Part shown: positions 28,100 through 37,132 of the stretch, piece after piece | Layout of the letters: every line of letters begins with the position of its first letter | How positions within the stretch are numbered: the first letter of the stretch is position 1 | NCBI GenBank assembly: GCA_040388535.1 | Contig: JAZKBR010000007.1 | Coordinates: 130,862 to 194,861 of the forward strand | Length of the DNA: 64,000 nt | Direction of reading: 5' to 3' | Origin: Gemmatimonadota bacterium | Lineage (GTDB): Bacteria > Gemmatimonadota > Gemmatimonadetes > Gemmatimonadales > GWC2-71-9 | The notes under the pieces: model-generated | What the model was told of the DNA's origin: nothing | The model's database searches: none | What the model saw: the letters and a program-made list of their open reading frames with translations, nothing else | Position numbers and translations under genes: made by a program

Positions 28100-29278
28100 A
28101 TGAAGCTGACCCGTGTAGAGCTGCGTACCTCCCCGATCGGACTGGCTCGTCGCCGTCTGGTCGGGGAGGTCGTCTTTCGCGACTCGCCCTCTCAGCGTGA
28201 AGAGATCTGGTTCGACGTCCCGGACAGCCTCGGCGACCAGCTGAGCGTGACAGGGAATCCCTGGCTCGCGTGCCTGCTCCCCCTCGCGGTCACCCTCAAG
28301 GAGCCACTCGAACTCTGCCTCCCGGTCGACCCCGCCCTGCGCGAAGGGGTCGATGCGCTGATGCAGGTATGGAAGGGGTGGTATCCCGGTGTCGCCGAAC
28401 CAGTGGCGATCGAGACCGACCTGCTCCCCGCCGGCACGCCGGACTTCACGGCCCGCACCGGAACCTTTTTCAGTGCCGGACTCGATTCGTTTTACACCCT
28501 GCTCCGACACGAACCTGGCGGCGGCGCGCACCATCGCCTTCAGATCGACGACCTGATCACCATCTGGGGCTTCGACATTCCGCTCGAGAACCCGGCGGCC
28601 TTCGATCGACTCTCCGCGCGGAACTCCGCGATCGCAGCGGCGCTGGGCAAGGAACTCGTTCCGATCGCCACCAACTTGCGCGAGTCGAGCTGGCAGCGCA
28701 CCAACTGGGGCCGGCTCGGACAGGCATCGGCGCTCGCCGCCGTCGCCTACGCCATCGAGTCGCGTTTTCAGCGGGTGCTGCTGCCATCGAGCATTCCCTA
28801 CAAATCCAATCGGCCGTGGGGCACGCATCCGCTCGTCGATCCCCTGCTCTCGACCTCCCGCATCGATCTGCGCAACGACGGCGCGGTCGCGAGGCGAATG
28901 GCCAAGGCTGCATCAGTCGCCGCGTCGGACCTGGCGATGCGGGAGTTGCGTGTCTGCTGGATGGGGCGCTCCGATTCGAATTGCGGCCGCTGCGAGAAGT
29001 GCCTGCGCACGCTGACCGTATTCGAGATCCTCGGACTGCGCGATCGTTGCGTTTCGTTTCCGCGCGATGCGTGGAGCGTGGCGGCGCTGGCCGGGTTACG
29101 CCTGCGACAGGATCTCGACCGCGGCCAGATGGAGCGCGTGCGTGAACTCGCGATCGATCGCGAGCGCCCCGAGATCGTGCGGGCCATCAACCAGTCGATC
29201 CGTCGCTACGACACGCGCCGTTCCCTGATGAAGCTCGCCCGCACCCTGCGACTCCGCCCCCCCGCCGCCCAGAGGTGA
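28100..29278 (+). CDS. QueC-like PP-loop ATPase-superfamily protein of unknown function
   Basis: 392 aa from the ATG at 28100. The variant PP-motif SAGLDSFYT (Ser125, Asp129, Ser130) corresponds to SGGxDS of N-type ATP pyrophosphatases such as QueC and asparagine synthetase. Near the C terminus Cys286-x8-Cys295-x2-Cys298-x2-Cys301 (CW...NCGRCEKC) repeats the zinc site of QueC. The extra N-terminal beta-rich region of about 110 residues is not part of QueC, which has about 230 residues. No other queuosine genes are present, so preQ0 synthesis is unlikely. QueC-like proteins of this longer type adenylate a carboxylate in various settings; the substrate here is unknown. Sits 28 nt after the PEP-CTERM gene and 4 nt before an APC permease. 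Confidence 0.78.
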   Translation: MKLTRVELRTSPIGLARRRLVGEVVFRDSPSQREEIWFDVPDSLGDQLSVTGNPWLACLLPLAVTLKEPLELCLPVDPALREGVDALMQVWKGWYPGVAEPVAIETDLLPAGTPDFTARTGTFFSAGLDSFYTLLRHEPGGGAHHRLQIDDLITIWGFDIPLENPAAFDRLSARNSAIAAALGKELVPIATNLRESSWQRTNWGRLGQASALAAVAYAIESRFQRVLLPSSIPYKSNRPWGTHPLVDPLLSTSRIDLRNDGAVARRMAKAASVAASDLAMRELRVCWMGRSDSNCGRCEKCLRTLTVFEILGLRDRCVSFPRDAWSVAALAGLRLRQDLDRGQMERVRELAIDRERPEIVRAINQSIRRYDTRRSLMKLARTLRLRPPAAQR

Positions 29279-29282
29279 TCGA

Positions 29283-30617
29283 ATGACCGCGTCCGCCACC
29301 GGCATCCTGCCTCGACGACTCGGCACCCTCGCGGCAACCGGCACGATCGTCGGCATCATGGTCGGGAGCGGCATCTTCAGGATTCCCTCGTCGGTCGCGG
29401 GTCACCTCGGTTCACCCGGGCTCTTCATGCTGGTCTGGGTCGTCGGCGGCCTGCTCGCCCTCGCGGGCGCGCTGGTGGTGGGTGAGTTCACAGCGATGTT
29501 CCCAGTCCCCGGCGGACACTACATCCAGCTCCGCGAAGGCACCGGCGAAATGTCGGCCTTCGTCTTTGCCTGGACCACGGTCTTTCTGCTGCGGCCCGTC
29601 GCACTCGGCGCGCTCGGGCTCGTCTTCGCTGCCTACCTCGGCACCCTGATTCCGGTGACCGCGCCGCACGAACGGCTTGTGGCAATGTCTTTGATTGTGG
29701 TCGTGAGCGCGGTCAACTACCGCTCCGTGGCGGCGAGCGGCGTGATCGCGACTCTCCTCAGCGCGGCCAAGGTCCTGGCGCTCGGGGCGATGGTCATCGG
29801 CATCTTCCTCGTGGTGCCCACCTCGGCCTCGAGCAACACGGTGGCAGCTGCGCCCTCGACGCTGCACGGCTTCGGGCTCGCGCTCGTGACAGTGATGTGG
29901 ACCTTTTCCGGCTGGGGCTCATCCACCTCCATCGCCGGTGAAGTGCGCAATGCCGAGCGAGTGATGCCCCGGGTGCTCTTTGGCGGTGTCAGCTTCGTCG
30001 TGCTGCTCTTCCTCGCGATCAACGCGGCATACCTGCACGCGCTCCCGATGGCCGAGATCGCCGCGTCGAAGACGGTGGCCGCTGATGCGGCGACGCGCGC
30101 CTTCGGGAATGTGGGTGGCTCGCTGATCGCCCTCCTCGTGGTGGTGGCGACCTTCGGATCAATGCACGCCACGATGTTGAGTGCGCCGCGAATGCTCTTC
30201 GCCCTGGGTCGTGACACGCCCGCGTTGCGACGCCTCGCGGCGGTTCACCCGGAATTCGAAACCCCGGGCATCGCGGTCGCGGTGACCTGCGTGCTCGGCG
30301 TGGTCTACCTCACCACCAACACCTTCGAGGAACTGGCCGGTGCGTACGTTCTGGGATCGTGGCCGTTCTATGTGCTGACTGCGGTCGGGCTCTTCCGGCT
30401 CCGTCGCCTCCGCCCCGACTTGCCGCGCCCGTTCCGCACCCCGGGTTACCCGATCGTGCCGGGGCTCTTCCTCACTGCCGCGCTGGTGATGGTAATCAAC
30501 GGTGTCTGGGCCGACCCGGTCCAGGCGCTCAAGGGCTCGGCCCTGATCCTGAGCGGCGTGCCGGTGTTCTGGCTGATGCGCCCCGAATGCCGCCCGTGGG
30601 GTCGCCCGGCGCGCTGA
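29283..30617 (+). CDS. APC-superfamily amino acid permease
   Basis: 444 aa, about 12 membrane helices. The first helix has the APC substrate-binding motif TIVGIMVGSGIFRIPSS, and helix 6 carries the FSGWGSSTSIAGEVRNAERVMPR segment typical of LAT/APC exchangers. The C-terminal PRPFRTPGYPIVP motif before the last helices is also diagnostic of the family. It should import or exchange an amino acid or amine at the inner membrane. The start lies 4 nt after the QueC-like stop, so both are almost surely co-transcribed; that suggests the PP-loop enzyme acts on, or produces, an amino-acid-like compound. Confidence 0.92.
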   Translation: MTASATGILPRRLGTLAATGTIVGIMVGSGIFRIPSSVAGHLGSPGLFMLVWVVGGLLALAGALVVGEFTAMFPVPGGHYIQLREGTGEMSAFVFAWTTVFLLRPVALGALGLVFAAYLGTLIPVTAPHERLVAMSLIVVVSAVNYRSVAASGVIATLLSAAKVLALGAMVIGIFLVVPTSASSNTVAAAPSTLHGFGLALVTVMWTFSGWGSSTSIAGEVRNAERVMPRVLFGGVSFVVLLFLAINAAYLHALPMAEIAASKTVAADAATRAFGNVGGSLIALLVVVATFGSMHATMLSAPRMLFALGRDTPALRRLAAVHPEFETPGIAVAVTCVLGVVYLTTNTFEELAGAYVLGSWPFYVLTAVGLFRLRRLRPDLPRPFRTPGYPIVPGLFLTAALVMVINGVWADPVQALKGSALILSGVPVFWLMRPECRPWGRPAR

Positions 30618-30634
30618 CAGGCGCTTCGGGCGGC

Positions 30635-30640
30635 TATCTT
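30635..30640 (+). promoter_or_regulatory. TATCTT -10-like box of a probable leaderless transcript
   Basis: TATCTT ends 5 nt before the ATG at 30646; CTGACA at 30614-30619 (15-bp spacer) could be a -35. There is no Shine-Dalgarno sequence in front of this gene, which fits a leaderless mRNA. Confidence 0.5.
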
Positions 30641-30645
30641 CTCGC

Positions 30646-31860
30646 ATGGATATTTTCGTCGCCAGGCAGCCCATCTTCGACCGCGGCCGTCGCGTGGTTG
30701 CCTACGAGTTGCTCTTCCGGTCCGGCCTCCAGAATTCCTTCGGAAACACCGACCCCACGGTCGCCTCCCTCTCGATGGTGGGGACGACCCTGATGGGGTT
30801 CGGCCTCGATGCTCTCCTCGGCGACCGGCGCGGCTTCTTCAATGCCTCGCGCAGACTGCTGGTGGAGGAGCAGTGGCGTTCATTGCCAGTCGAGAGCGCC
30901 GTCATCGAGGTGCTCGAGTGGGTCAGCCCGGATGAAGAAGTCATCGCCGCCTGCGCTGCCCTCAAGGCGGCGGGGTACCAGCTCGCCCTCGATGACTTCG
31001 TCGCCTCGCCAGAGTATGAAGCGCTGGTAGAGTACGCCGACATCATCAAGATCGACTTCCTCGCGACACCGGTGGCGGAACGCGCCGAACTGGTGCAGCG
31101 CTTCAAGCCGCGCGGAATCGTGATGCTCGCGGAGAAGGTCGAGACCTACGAAGATTTCGCGATGGCACTCGATGCCGGCTACGATCTCTTCCAGGGCTAC
31201 TTCTTCTGCAAGCCGGAGATGATGAAGGGGAAGGATCTCGCGCCGTTCAAGGGGAACATGGCGCGCCTGATCGCGGAGATGAACCGGCCGGAGCTCGACT
31301 TTCCGCGACTCGAGGAACTGATCCAGCAGGAAGTCTCACTGTCGGTAAAGTTGCTGCGCTTCCTCCGCTCGGCGAGCTTCGGCTGGCGCCACGAGGTCAC
31401 CAGCATCAACCAGGCGTTGCGGATTCTGGGCGAGAAAGCGGCGCGAAAGTGGGCCTCGCTCGTGGTGCTCACGATGATCGGCGACGACAAGCCGATGGAA
31501 CTGGTGACCACGTCGCTGGTGCGAGCCCAGTTCTGCGAAGAAGTCGGTGCGCGACTGCCGAACGTCGACCGACGCGGCGACTTCTTCCTGGTCGGGCTCC
31601 TCTCGACCATCGACGCCCTGCTCGATCGGCCGCTGCCGGAGTTGCTGCAGGAGATGTCACTGAGCGAGGATGTCCGCGAAGCGCTGCGGGGTGAGGCCAC
31701 GGCGCTGGGCGAGTGCCTCGCGATGGTCACCGCCTACGATCAGGGTGATTTCTCGCGGGCTGAATCGCTCGCCGCCGAACGCGGGCTCGATTCCGAGGAA
31801 CTCCCGGCGGCATACACCAAGTCGATCGCCTGGGTCGACGAGATCTTCGCTTCGCTCTAA
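30646..31860 (+). CDS. Degenerate EAL-HDOD signalling protein (YuxH/CdgJ type)
   Basis: 404 aa, cytoplasmic. Residues 1-200 are an EAL-like domain: FVARQPIFDRGRRVVAYELLFRS stands where active enzymes have the EAL(L/V)R motif, LDDFVAS replaces the DDFG..., and QGYFFCKP closes the fold. Loss of several metal-binding acids means c-di-GMP phosphodiesterase activity is unlikely. Residues 205-404 are an HDOD domain (SVSLSVKLLRFLRSASFGWR, ITSINQALRILG). In Vibrio CdgJ and Bacillus YuxH this pairing acts through protein contacts to regulate motility or biofilm. Its stop TAA interlocks with the stop of the convergent Mur-ligase gene. Confidence 0.92.
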   Translation: MDIFVARQPIFDRGRRVVAYELLFRSGLQNSFGNTDPTVASLSMVGTTLMGFGLDALLGDRRGFFNASRRLLVEEQWRSLPVESAVIEVLEWVSPDEEVIAACAALKAAGYQLALDDFVASPEYEALVEYADIIKIDFLATPVAERAELVQRFKPRGIVMLAEKVETYEDFAMALDAGYDLFQGYFFCKPEMMKGKDLAPFKGNMARLIAEMNRPELDFPRLEELIQQEVSLSVKLLRFLRSASFGWRHEVTSINQALRILGEKAARKWASLVVLTMIGDDKPMELVTTSLVRAQFCEEVGARLPNVDRRGDFFLVGLLSTIDALLDRPLPELLQEMSLSEDVREALRGEATALGECLAMVTAYDQGDFSRAESLAAERGLDSEELPAAYTKSIAWVDEIFASL

Positions 31861-33473
31861 CCTGAGACGCGCGCCTCGAGCAGTGCGATGACCCGGGCGC
31901 GCGCGTCGAGGCCGTGAACGGGGAGCACCAGCAGGTCTCCGACCCTGGCCCACCGCAACGCCTCCACCACCGCATCCACTTCGTCGAGCACCGTTACCAG
32001 CTGATCCTCCGCGGCGCCGAGACGGCGGAGTTCGTCGTGGATCAGCGCGGGAACCTCGCCGACATCGCGCCCGCGACGGTACCCTTCCAGCTCCTTGATG
32101 ATGATCCGATCCGGCCGCGCGTCCCACGCCGCCCGGGCGAGTGCCGCGATGGCGTCGTCGCCGCGGTTGCCTGCCTGACCCAGCAACAGCAGCAGCCGCG
32201 CCGGGGCCTGCGATCGTGCCACGGCGAGGAGACCTGCGAGCCCGGTCGGGTTGTGGGCATAGTCGAGCAGGACTTCGATGCCATCGAAGCGGTACCTGCC
32301 CAGCCGGCCGGCATTGTCCGCGGGCCGGACACCAAAGGTGCGCAGCACTTCGGCAATCGTGGCCGGTGCGACGCCGAGTCGGCTGGCGGCGAGTGACGCG
32401 GCAAGGGCGTTGGCGACGTTATAGCTGGCACTGCCTCCAACGGTGAGTGGCATCGCGGTGATCGCACCGAGATCGTGACGGCCGCTGGCATCGTCGAGTA
32501 GCAGTCGATCGCCATCGCGCCACGCGGCGACCTGGTGGGTGCGAGTGGTGACCGCAGCTCCACTCGGGGAAAACCAGACGGCGGCATGCTCGGTTGGCAA
32601 TGCGCTGTCGAGCAGAGTCGGGTCATCGCCGTTCAGCACCAGCACACCATCGCGACGGAGCCCCTTGGCCGCCACGAGTTTGACCGTGGCAAGATCGGCC
32701 AGCGAGGTGATGCCGTACTCGCCGAAATGATCCGCTTCGATGTTGGTGACCACCGCCACATCAACGCCGAGCACCCCGAGCCCGCGCCGCAGGATGCCAC
32801 CGCGCGCCGTCTCGAGCACGGCACCCTGCACGGCCGGGTCGGCAATGACGCGTTGCGCTCCGGCCGGGCCCGACCAGTCACCAACCTCCACCGCTTCGCC
32901 CGCGATGAAGACGCCGTCAGTGCAGCACCAGCCGGTTCGCCAGCCGTGTGCCGTCATCATCGCCGCGATGAGGCGAGTCGTCGTGGTCTTGCCGTTGGAT
33001 CCGGTGACGAGCGCCACGTGACGATCGGCGTGCGCGACGATCGCGAGATCGTTGCTGGGAGCGAGGATCTCGGCCTCCGCCATTGCGGCGAGCTGGGCGA
33101 TGGCGCCCGCTTCGTCACGCGGCAAATCACCAGGCGAGAGGAGCGGGGGCAGCGGTGCAAACCCCGCGCGACGCACCGCATCCGCCCACGCCCACTCGTT
33201 GACCTCGGTAGCGGTGAGGAGCCGGTCACCGGGGGCCGTAAAGGCGAGCATCAGGTGCCCGGCACGCTGCTCGGCCACCAGATGCGGCACCGGCCAGCCC
33301 AGGGCCTGGAGCAGTCGGCGAACCGTCTGCTCCCAGGCAGATGCAATCGTGGCCGCCGCGTCGGGTGGCGCGGTCCCTTCGAGCACGACACCCGGCAGGT
33401 CGAGCCAGAGACTGGGGCCGAAGAGTCGTCGCGAGTCGCTGAAATCCGGTGTGTCGGAGAGCGGAGAATCCAC
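31857..33473 (-). CDS. Stand-alone Mur-ligase-type protein of the cyanophycin cassette
   Basis: 538 aa, starting 5 nt after the cphA stop. An N-terminal region of about 155 residues (RRLFGPSLWLDLPG... start) resembles the non-catalytic N-domain of cyanophycin synthetase in places but lacks the ATP-grasp module. The Mur ligase central domain begins with P-loop TGSNGKTTTTR (near residue 160), has the ETARGGILRRGLG and TNIEADHFGEYG segments also found in CphA, and the C-terminal ligase domain has LLDYAHNPTGL. So it is a paralogue of the Mur half of CphA. It could add a residue to beta-Asp-Arg material, prime the polymer, or help CphA structurally; none is shown. Its stop interlocks with that of the EAL-HDOD gene. 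Confidence 0.85.
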   Translation of the reverse strand: MDSPLSDTPDFSDSRRLFGPSLWLDLPGVVLEGTAPPDAAATIASAWEQTVRRLLQALGWPVPHLVAEQRAGHLMLAFTAPGDRLLTATEVNEWAWADAVRRAGFAPLPPLLSPGDLPRDEAGAIAQLAAMAEAEILAPSNDLAIVAHADRHVALVTGSNGKTTTTRLIAAMMTAHGWRTGWCCTDGVFIAGEAVEVGDWSGPAGAQRVIADPAVQGAVLETARGGILRRGLGVLGVDVAVVTNIEADHFGEYGITSLADLATVKLVAAKGLRRDGVLVLNGDDPTLLDSALPTEHAAVWFSPSGAAVTTRTHQVAAWRDGDRLLLDDASGRHDLGAITAMPLTVGGSASYNVANALAASLAASRLGVAPATIAEVLRTFGVRPADNAGRLGRYRFDGIEVLLDYAHNPTGLAGLLAVARSQAPARLLLLLGQAGNRGDDAIAALARAAWDARPDRIIIKELEGYRRGRDVGEVPALIHDELRRLGAAEDQLVTVLDEVDAVVEALRWARVGDLLVLPVHGLDARARVIALLEARVSG

Positions 33474-33478
33474 GGCGG

Positions 33479-36268
33479 TCAGTCGTCGCTCTCTCGTGCG
33501 AGTCGCACCCCGCGTTCATCGCGAATCAACGTTGCCCCTTCGAGCGGGATGCGCTCCTCGCGGCGCAGCGGAAGCGGGACCACCGGGAATTCACCGGTGG
33601 TGCGCGCGGCGGGTTCGCTGCCATCGGCGCGGAAGCCGGTCACCTGATCCCACGAACGCTGCAACGAGTCCGCGAAGATCAGCACCAGGTCGCCGACCTT
33701 GGCCGATCGGAGGGCGTGATCGATGGCGAGCTGCTCGTCGGGAATCTCGGTGATGCGCTCGGCGGGCACCCCGGCGGCGACGAGCGTCCGCGCAAGCATC
33801 CGCGGGATTTCATCACCATCGCGTCCACGCAGCGAGTCATCGCGACGGCAGATGTATTGATCGAACGCACCGGCGACCGCCGTGGCGATAGCGCGAATGT
33901 CCTCATCACGACGATCGCCGGGTGCGGCCACCACCACAATGCGCTTCCCCTTGACGTCGAGTCGACGCGCCAGGTCCACCATCGCGCCAACCGCGTGTGC
34001 GTTGTGGCCATAGTCCATGATCACCCGGAACGGATGGTCGGAGTAGACATTCATCCGCCCCGGCGCCTGGAAGAACGAGGTATCGAAGGTCCGCAGCCCC
34101 TGCCGGATGCTGTCGAGCTTGATCCCGAGCGAGAAGGCCATCACCGCGGCGAACATCGCGTTCTGCACGTTGTGCAACGCGCGCCCCTCGAGCGTGGCCG
34201 GGATCAGGTGAGTCCAGAGCAGAGGAATGTGCGCTCCGTGATCGTAGAGCGTGATCATCTCGCCGTTGACCCCGGCCTCCAGGGCGCAGGCGCGACCGCC
34301 AGCGCGGATATGCTCGCGCACGAGCTCGTGCGCCGGATTGGTGGTCACGTAGCAGAGATGCTTCGACTCGGTATAGGCGGCCATCTTGAGCACGAGTGGA
34401 TCATCGGCGTTGAGTACCGCGGTATCGCGAGCCACTTCGACCACGACGCGCTTGACGTCAGCGAGTTGCTCGATGGTATCGATCCCCTTGAGTCCGAGGT
34501 GGTCCTCGCGCACGTTGAGCACGGCGCCGACGTCGACATAGCGCGTGCCCATTCCTGCCCGCAACAGGCCGCCGCGCGCCACTTCGAGCACGGCGATATC
34601 GATGCTCGGGTCGCTGAGTACCATGCGCGTCGAGGTCGGGCCGGTCATGTCGCCCTCGACGGTACGCTGACCGTTGACATAGACGCCGTCAGTGGTCGTG
34701 AGCCCGGGGGTGTAGCCGGCCATCTGGCAGATGTGCGCGAGCATTCGCGCTGTCGTGGTCTTGCCGTTGGTGCCCGTCACCGCGGCGATCGGCACCACGC
34801 TCGGCGTCCCCTTCGGAAAGAGCATCTCGATGACGGGACCCGCCACGTCACGCGGTCGCCCCTCGCTCGGCGCCGAATGCATCCGGAACCCCGGTGCGGC
34901 GTTCACTTCGCAGATGCCGCCGCCATGGGACTTGTAGCTCTCGCTGATGTCGGACGTCAGGAAGTCCACGCCGCCGACATCGAGACCGACGGCCTTGATC
35001 GCCCGGACCGCCATCTCGGCGTTGTCGGGGTGGATGATATCCGTAACATCAGTCGCGGTACCGCCGGTCGACAGGTTCGCGGTTGAGCGAAGCGGCACTA
35101 CCTGACCCGCCGCAGGGATACTCGCCGAGGTGAAATCGAGCTTCGCGAGCATCTGCTCGGCCTGGGCGTCGAGTTCCAGCCGCGTCAGCACCTTTTCGTG
35201 ACCGATGCCGCGCCGCGGATCGCGATTCACTTCCTTCACCAGTTCGGCCACGCTCGAGTGGCCATCCCCCACCACGTGCCCCGGCGTCCGCTTGGTCGCA
35301 GCGACCAGCACACCATCGACCACCAGCAACCGGTGGTCATCGCCGGTGACGAAGCTCTCGACGATGACCGATCGCGAGATCTCCTGCGCCACTGCGAAGG
35401 CCGCCCGGACCTGCTCATCGGTGGTGAGGTGAATGGCGATGCCGCGGCCGTGGTTGCCGTTGTACGGCTTCACCACCACCGGAAATCCGACGCGGCGTGC
35501 CGCGCGAGCCGCCTCATCGGCACTCTGGACCAGCTCCTGCCTCGGCACCGGAAGGCCGAGCGCACCGAGGAGCTTGTTCGTCTCTTCCTTGTCGCTGGCG
35601 AGTTCGACGGCGATGTGTGAAGTGCGCCCAGTCACCGTGGCCTGAATCCGTTGCTGATACTTGCCGAGCCCGAGCTGCACCAGCGAGAACGAATTCAGGC
35701 GCATCCACGGGATGTCGCGCGCTTCGGCCGCGTGCACGAGCGAGCCGGTGCTGGGCCCGAGCGCGCGGCGCTGGGCAAAACGGATGTAGGCGTCGCGCTC
35801 GGTGGCGAAGTCCCAGTCTGCGGGAACGGCATTCGCGGGCCGACAGGCATCGGGAAGAAGCGAGAGCAGGAAGCGAAGGGCGAGTTCGCCCGCCTCGAGA
35901 CCTTCATCGCGCTGTTCGTATTCGTAGACGACGTCGTAGACGCCATCGACCCCGGCACCACGCGTCTTCCCGAAGGTGACCTTGATCCCGGCGACATTCT
36001 GCAGTTCGATGGCGACGTGCTCGAGCACGTGCCCGAGCCAGGTCCCTTCATCCTCGGTGAGGCGACGGACGAAGCCGCCCGGCTCGCCATAGCTGCAGCC
36101 GTGTTCGCGGAGGCCGGGAAGCGCTTCGAGCAACCGGTCGATGAATGGTGCGCCAAGCCGGCTCGTCGGCCACGCCTCGAGTGCACCGAGGTCGAGTCGG
36201 AGCCGGATGACCGGGAAGTGCGCATAGAGCGAGGGGCCGACGTAGACCGCGCGATCGAGAATCTTCAT
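33479..36268 (-). CDS. cphA: Cyanophycin synthetase CphA
   Basis: 929 aa, close to the usual 870-910 of CphA1. The three-part layout is clear: N-domain (1 to about 160, with LRLDLGALEAWPTSRLG and HVLEHVAIELQ), ATP-grasp G-domain (about 210-470, with VVKPYNGNHGRGI and CEVNAAPGFRMH), and the Mur ligase M-domain with P-loop GTNGKTTTAR (499-508, Lys503), LEVARGGLLRAGMG and MDYGHNAHAVGAM. The enzyme makes multi-L-arginyl-poly-L-aspartate from Asp and Arg without ribosomes: the G-domain extends the Asp backbone, the M-domain adds Arg. Upstream genes on the same strand encode the two degrading enzymes, downstream is a Mur-type paralogue. The operon thus holds nitrogen/carbon storage and recall functions. 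Confidence 0.96.
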   Translation of the reverse strand: MKILDRAVYVGPSLYAHFPVIRLRLDLGALEAWPTSRLGAPFIDRLLEALPGLREHGCSYGEPGGFVRRLTEDEGTWLGHVLEHVAIELQNVAGIKVTFGKTRGAGVDGVYDVVYEYEQRDEGLEAGELALRFLLSLLPDACRPANAVPADWDFATERDAYIRFAQRRALGPSTGSLVHAAEARDIPWMRLNSFSLVQLGLGKYQQRIQATVTGRTSHIAVELASDKEETNKLLGALGLPVPRQELVQSADEAARAARRVGFPVVVKPYNGNHGRGIAIHLTTDEQVRAAFAVAQEISRSVIVESFVTGDDHRLLVVDGVLVAATKRTPGHVVGDGHSSVAELVKEVNRDPRRGIGHEKVLTRLELDAQAEQMLAKLDFTSASIPAAGQVVPLRSTANLSTGGTATDVTDIIHPDNAEMAVRAIKAVGLDVGGVDFLTSDISESYKSHGGGICEVNAAPGFRMHSAPSEGRPRDVAGPVIEMLFPKGTPSVVPIAAVTGTNGKTTTARMLAHICQMAGYTPGLTTTDGVYVNGQRTVEGDMTGPTSTRMVLSDPSIDIAVLEVARGGLLRAGMGTRYVDVGAVLNVREDHLGLKGIDTIEQLADVKRVVVEVARDTAVLNADDPLVLKMAAYTESKHLCYVTTNPAHELVREHIRAGGRACALEAGVNGEMITLYDHGAHIPLLWTHLIPATLEGRALHNVQNAMFAAVMAFSLGIKLDSIRQGLRTFDTSFFQAPGRMNVYSDHPFRVIMDYGHNAHAVGAMVDLARRLDVKGKRIVVVAAPGDRRDEDIRAIATAVAGAFDQYICRRDDSLRGRDGDEIPRMLARTLVAAGVPAERITEIPDEQLAIDHALRSAKVGDLVLIFADSLQRSWDQVTGFRADGSEPAARTTGEFPVVPLPLRREERIPLEGATLIRDERGVRLARESDD

Positions 36269-36289
36269 GTCGTCCCCTCGGGGAGGTAC

Positions 36290-37132
36290 TCAGCTCTTGC
36301 TGGTGGCCAGCGATCCGGCGGCAGCTTCGCGCGTGTGCAGATTGAACTGGGCGCCGCGGGTGAGGATATGCAACTGGATGCCGAGCAGCGAGACCGGCTC
36401 GTTTTCCTGGACGCGATCCATCGAGGAAAACTTCAGGCCACCACAATCCAGCACCGTCACGGAGCCGCTTCCCTCGACTTCCACGGTCTCATCCGGCCCG
36501 ATGAAGGCGGCGGTGTCTTCGTCGAGCCCGAGGCCGATCGCGAAGGGGTTGTATGCGAGCGCACTCAGCAGCCGACCAAGCCGGTCGCGCTGACGGAAGT
36601 GCTGATCGATGATCACGCGATTGGTCAGGCCCAGCCCCGGCGCGAGTGTCACGCCACGCGCCTGCGGTGACGCACCTTCGGCTCCGAATGCGATCATGTG
36701 CTCGGAGAGAAACGCGGCTCCTGCCGATGTCCCGGCGATGTTCGCGCCACTGGCGTTCAAGGTACGCAGCAGCCGCGAAACCGACGTCCCGCCGAGCAGG
36801 GTCGAGAGCCGGAGCTGGTTGCCACCGGTGAGGAAGATGCCGTCGCAGCGCGCGAGATCGGCGAGCCGACCGGCCTCTTCGCAGTCGCGGCGGGTATCGA
36901 AATCCATCACCACCACATCCGATGCGCCGAGATCTCGGAAGAGCGCTTCATAGCGCGCGCCAGTGTCGGAGAGTTGCGATGCCGTCGGGATCACGCCGAT
37001 CTGAGCATCGCGCCCACCGCAGAGCTGCACGAAGCGTTCGAGGATCAGCGGATTGCCTTCCTTCGCCTCGGCACCGCCGATCGGCACGATCCAGCCGCGC
37101 TGTTCGCCGGCGGGCACCCGGGCCGGGCTCAC
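36290..37132 (-). CDS. cphB: Cyanophycinase CphB
   Basis: 280 aa from the GTG at 37132, which overlaps the dipeptidase stop (GTGA); the longer frame to 37201 would run into that gene. Peptidase S51 fold: IVPIGGAE near the start, LTGGNQLRLS, the nucleophile elbow GTSAGAAF (Ser136), the DQHFRQRDRLGRL segment, and GLGLDEDTA. CphB hydrolyses cyanophycin to beta-Asp-Arg dipeptides in the cytoplasm; there is no signal peptide, so it is the intracellular type rather than secreted CphE. It lies between the dipeptidase that consumes its product and the synthetase. Confidence 0.94.
   Translation of the reverse strand: MSPARVPAGEQRGWIVPIGGAEAKEGNPLILERFVQLCGGRDAQIGVIPTASQLSDTGARYEALFRDLGASDVVVMDFDTRRDCEEAGRLADLARCDGIFLTGGNQLRLSTLLGGTSVSRLLRTLNASGANIAGTSAGAAFLSEHMIAFGAEGASPQARGVTLAPGLGLTNRVIIDQHFRQRDRLGRLLSALAYNPFAIGLGLDEDTAAFIGPDETVEVEGSGSVTVLDCGGLKFSSMDRVQENEPVSLLGIQLHILTRGAQFNLHTREAAAGSLATSKS

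Noticed and set aside
28100-29278. QatC/Cap9-type phage-defence gene
   Set aside because: The QueC-like fold would allow it, but no QatA/B/D, CBASS or other defence partner is next to it; kept as a question in the findings, not as a call.
33449-35086. Long plus-strand open frame opposite cphA
   Set aside because: His/Arg/Asp-rich shadow of a high-GC gene; no domain, no signal, and the minus strand encodes an unmistakable CphA.
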